From assembly GCA_937920345.1 (NCBI GenBank), contig CALGVA010000017.1, positions 101,922 to 165,921 on the forward strand: DNA of 64,000 nucleotides, written 5' to 3'. The notes under the pieces are model-generated. The model was not told the origin of the DNA. It saw only the letters and a program-made list of their open reading frames with translations, and did no database searches. The DNA is from an uncultured Lachnospiraceae bacterium. GTDB taxonomy: Bacteria; Bacillota; Clostridia; Lachnospirales; Lachnospiraceae. Within the stretch, counting starts at the first letter, position 1, and each line of letters opens with the position of its first letter. Position numbers and translations under genes: made by a program. Below are positions 62,157 through 64,000 of the stretch, piece after piece.

Positions 62157-62465
62157 TTATTTTGCATGTTTTGCGCGCTGGTATTCTCTCAACCGTTCCG
62201 CTGACTCTTTCCGTTGTTCATCACTCATCTGTCTAACAACGTCCTTTGTCCGGATTGTCACAAACCTTTTCGGGAAAGTATAATGCATTCCGTAAACCTT
62301 CCCCTGATACTTTGAATGTACCTCGCCTTTGAACTGCTCCGGGTTCTGTTCTACAAGCTTATTCATTCTCCGGATCATCACCGGATCGGCCGTATAAAGC
62401 TCTGCCGTATTTTCCGCAGCATTAAAATTTATCTGCGTTTCCTGTTCAATTTTCAAAAAACTCAT
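62157..62465 (-). CDS. Hypothetical phage protein with palindrome-marked start
   Basis: 102 residues from ATG 62465, chosen for the AAAGGAGAA just upstream. Mixed fold with FPKRFVTIRTKDVVRQMSDE. Its position between the initiator and ERF genes is that of single-strand-binding or recombination helpers. The gene is preceded by the same palindrome block as the DnaC-like gene. Confidence 0.6.
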   Translation of the reverse strand: MSFLKIEQETQINFNAAENTAELYTADPVMIRRMNKLVEQNPEQFKGEVHSKYQGKVYGMHYTFPKRFVTIRTKDVVRQMSDEQRKESAERLREYQRAKHAK

Positions 62466-62479
62466 ATATTCTCCTTTCC

Positions 62480-62497
62480 GGTTGCACCGGTGCAACT
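62480..62497. promoter_or_regulatory. Palindrome block, second copy
   Basis: GGTTGCACCGGTGCAAC with the last base changed (T for C), again followed by GGAAAGGAGA. Same spacing to the start codon region as at 61269-61286. Confidence 0.6.
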
Positions 62498-62519
62498 CTT
62501 TGTGTCATGGTCACGCGTC

Positions 62520-63344
62520 TTATTGGAACGGTGCGTCAGGATCCGGCGGATTCTTCCCAAGGTACTTTGCATACATCTCCTGATACTCCGGCGGAAGTTC
62601 ATTATTTACCGGTGCTGTCTCCTGCTGCCTGCTGCCACCGCTTCGGTATATACCGCCCTTGTCCTGCTCTTTTGAAAGCCATGTGATGATAAATGCATTA
62701 ATGCCGCGTCTGGTCTTCCTGCGCTTCGGGTTTGCATCCAGCCATGCGATCATCTTCTTGAGCTGCTGTTCTACATCTACGGCCGGATATGCTTCACGCC
62801 ATTTGCTGATCGATTCCTTTGGAACGTCATAGTATGTATTGTCATTCAGCGGCAGCAGTATGCCGCTTGGATCTGGTGCAGACTTGTCCGGCTCCGGACA
62901 AGTAATACTATTATTTATATTGTTATTATTTGTACTGTTATTATTTATATTGTTATTATTAGTGGTACGATTTTCGATCGCTCGGATTTCGATCGTTTCA
63001 TCTTCGATCGCTCTATTTTCGATCGCTCGATAAATGCGTTTTAAATCTTTAGCAACCTCTGCCTCATTGGTTATCTTATACACATTCCTTCCGTAAAGAT
63101 TCCCGTTTTTTTCTCTCACCTTTTCAACAACTCCACAGGCTACTAACTCATTCATGTACTTAGAAAATCTGTTTCTGCCAATATTCAGATCGTACAACAT
63201 TGTTTCTACGGACGGATAGCAAGTACCTCCAACTCCTGCCATACCGGAAAGGTAAGAATAAATAGATTTAGCTTCTAGCGAAATATTTCTATTTCTCAGA
63301 ATACTCTGATACACGATACCGAACCCTCCTCCTATATTTTTCAT
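62520..63344 (-). CDS. Phage replication initiator with iterons in its gene
   Basis: 274 residues. The N-terminal winged helix has SLEAKSIYSYLSGMAGVGGT, then TCYPSVETMLYDLNIGRNRF and SKYMNELVACGVVEKV. A repeat-coded linker follows: four pentapeptides of type [A/T]IExR, then an Asn-rich segment. The C-terminal ~100 residues resemble a DnaD-like region (WREAYPAVDVEQQLKKMIAW). It should bind the iterons encoded in its own gene and recruit the DnaC-like loader, like lambda O. Confidence 0.75.
   Translation of the reverse strand: MKNIGGGFGIVYQSILRNRNISLEAKSIYSYLSGMAGVGGTCYPSVETMLYDLNIGRNRFSKYMNELVACGVVEKVREKNGNLYGRNVYKITNEAEVAKDLKRIYRAIENRAIEDETIEIRAIENRTTNNNNINNNSTNNNNINNSITCPEPDKSAPDPSGILLPLNDNTYYDVPKESISKWREAYPAVDVEQQLKKMIAWLDANPKRRKTRRGINAFIITWLSKEQDKGGIYRSGGSRQQETAPVNNELPPEYQEMYAKYLGKNPPDPDAPFQ
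62905..63029. other. Candidate replication origin inside the initiator gene
   Basis: Four CGATCG iterons at 62975, 62990, 63005 and 63020, exactly 15 bp apart, next to about 60 bp of nearly pure A+T (62905-62965). Iterons plus an AT-rich unwinding region inside the initiator gene is the layout of lambdoid origins. Confidence 0.65.
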
Positions 63345-63366
63345 TCACTATTTAACACCCGCGCTT

Positions 63367-63600
63367 TCATTTTATTTTGATTCCGTCATCACTCACGACA
63401 ATATACCCCTTAGAATTTAATATCCGTATATCGTCCGGCTTTCCGCCAACAACCTTCATTGTCTACTTTGGTGATGAAATAAACCCGTCATCGTCTGCAC
63501 GCATTCCCAGATGAAAATATAGTGCTTGTGCAAATAATGGCATTTCCATAAAATTATCCGTTCCAACCGCATCAAGGCTAAACATTCTTCTATTAGCCAT
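63367..63600 (-). pseudogene. Broken DnaD-like replisome organiser gene
   Basis: MANRRMFSLDAVGTDNFMEM, then FAQALYFHLGMRADDDGFIS, matches the N-terminus of phage replisome organisers. TAG at 63463-63465 stops it after 45 residues. The frame continues (TMKVVGGKPDDIRILNSKGY) to TGA 63367-63369, and the rest of the protein is missing. An intact initiator gene lies directly downstream. Confidence 0.7.
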
Positions 63601-63796
63601 TCCCCACAACCTCCTTATCTGCTTTTACCCCGAAGAAACGTTCTTCTACATACGCCGCTGGCACTTTTCCCCGCAGGGTAAGAAAACCTTTCTTCTGAAG
63701 CTCCGTGTTCATGATCCGGATAAGCTCATAAGCCTTGCTTTCCGAACACCCCAAAACTTCCTTGAGCTCCTTTGCTCCATAGGTCTGTCTGATCAT
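63593..63796 (-). CDS. Small HTH (excisionase/MerR-like) protein
   Basis: 67 residues from ATG 63796 (AGGAGAGG upstream). The winged helix YGAKELKEVLGCSESKAYEL, IRIMNTELQKKGFLTLRGKV, then PAAYVEERF is typical of phage excisionase or DNA-binding regulators. It overlaps the broken replisome gene. Confidence 0.65.
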   Translation of the reverse strand: MIRQTYGAKELKEVLGCSESKAYELIRIMNTELQKKGFLTLRGKVPAAYVEERFFGVKADKEVVGNG

Positions 63797-63809
63797 AAAC
63801 CTCTCCTTT

Positions 63810-63938
63810 CTACTGCTCTTCTTCGTAATCCTCGCCGTCACATAAACATTCCTGCATGGAGATCTCGAAATCGTCCATGTTCGGAAAGTGAACATATCGG
63901 TATCTGCAGGTTGTGCAGTCATAACATTGTTCCGACAT
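63810..63938 (-). CDS. Small zinc-binding protein
   Basis: 42 residues. CYDCTTCRYRYVHF and a later QECLCDGE give five cysteines. No strong ribosome site is visible. Small phage protein of unknown role. Confidence 0.5.
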   Translation of the reverse strand: MSEQCYDCTTCRYRYVHFPNMDDFEISMQECLCDGEDYEEEQ

Positions 63939-64000
63939 ATCCAAGCTCCTTGTATAATGTATTTAGGTTGTTCAAGGGATACCTATAAACCCTTAGACCT

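Overview
The window looks like a chromosome segment of a Gram-positive Clostridia member, probably a Lachnospiraceae-type gut anaerobe. The evidence is a low-GC accessory half beside a mid-GC core, strong GGAGG ribosome sites, frequent TTG/GTG starts, sigma-A type promoters and a tRNA-Gly(CCC). No species is claimed. Almost all genes lie on the minus strand, so operons read from high to low coordinates.

Region 1 (1 to about 47,280) is one large AT-rich mobile element, most likely a large temperate phage or phage-plasmid whose remaining structural genes lie left of the window. From the right end it carries an HU-like protein and cold-shock proteins, an AEP/CHC2 primase, AP2/HNH-like proteins, sigma-like regulators, an HNH nuclease, a tyrosine recombinase, LexA-like and IF2-N-like regulators, an XRE repressor with palindromic operators and a facing HExxH metalloprotease, a TubZ/TubR-like partition pair, a replication-initiator-like winged-helix protein and ClpX. 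ClpX overlaps a Topo VI/VIII-like type IIB topoisomerase fused in one chain. Next come a YonO-like single-subunit RNA polymerase with a translationally coupled zinc-ribbon protein, a second tyrosine recombinase, and a tape-measure protein whose 3' end runs into a tandem array of five AP2/HNH-like genes. The element therefore seems to carry its own transcription, topology, proteolysis-targeting, partition and priming functions. It also holds a complete-looking type I toxin-antitoxin locus, a pair of matching double-dyad operators about 22.6 kb apart, and a divergent promoter pair with ACCCTAA boxes in both spacers.

The element's right edge falls inside rumA/rlmD. The methyltransferase body (about 47,290-48,816) has host composition, while the last ~95 codons (46,984-about 47,280) have element composition, so the element seems to supply a replacement 3' end in frame.

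Region 2 (about 47,290-57,341) is ordinary host core: rumA, a small membrane protein, PcrA helicase, an SPFH protein, PspA/IM30, a methyl-accepting protein, an EamA-family transporter and tRNA-Gly(CCC). A seven-copy 30-bp tandem repeat lies between rumA and the small membrane protein.

Region 3 (about 57,340-64,000) is a second, GC-richer phage-derived element beside tRNA-Gly. It has a zinc-finger protein, a major capsid protein, a scaffold protein, a repeat-rich non-coding stretch, small genes, a DnaC-like loader, an ERF recombinase, a replication initiator with iterons inside its gene, a broken replisome gene and small regulators. No terminase, portal, tail or lysis genes are visible, so it is a decayed prophage or a satellite-like element.
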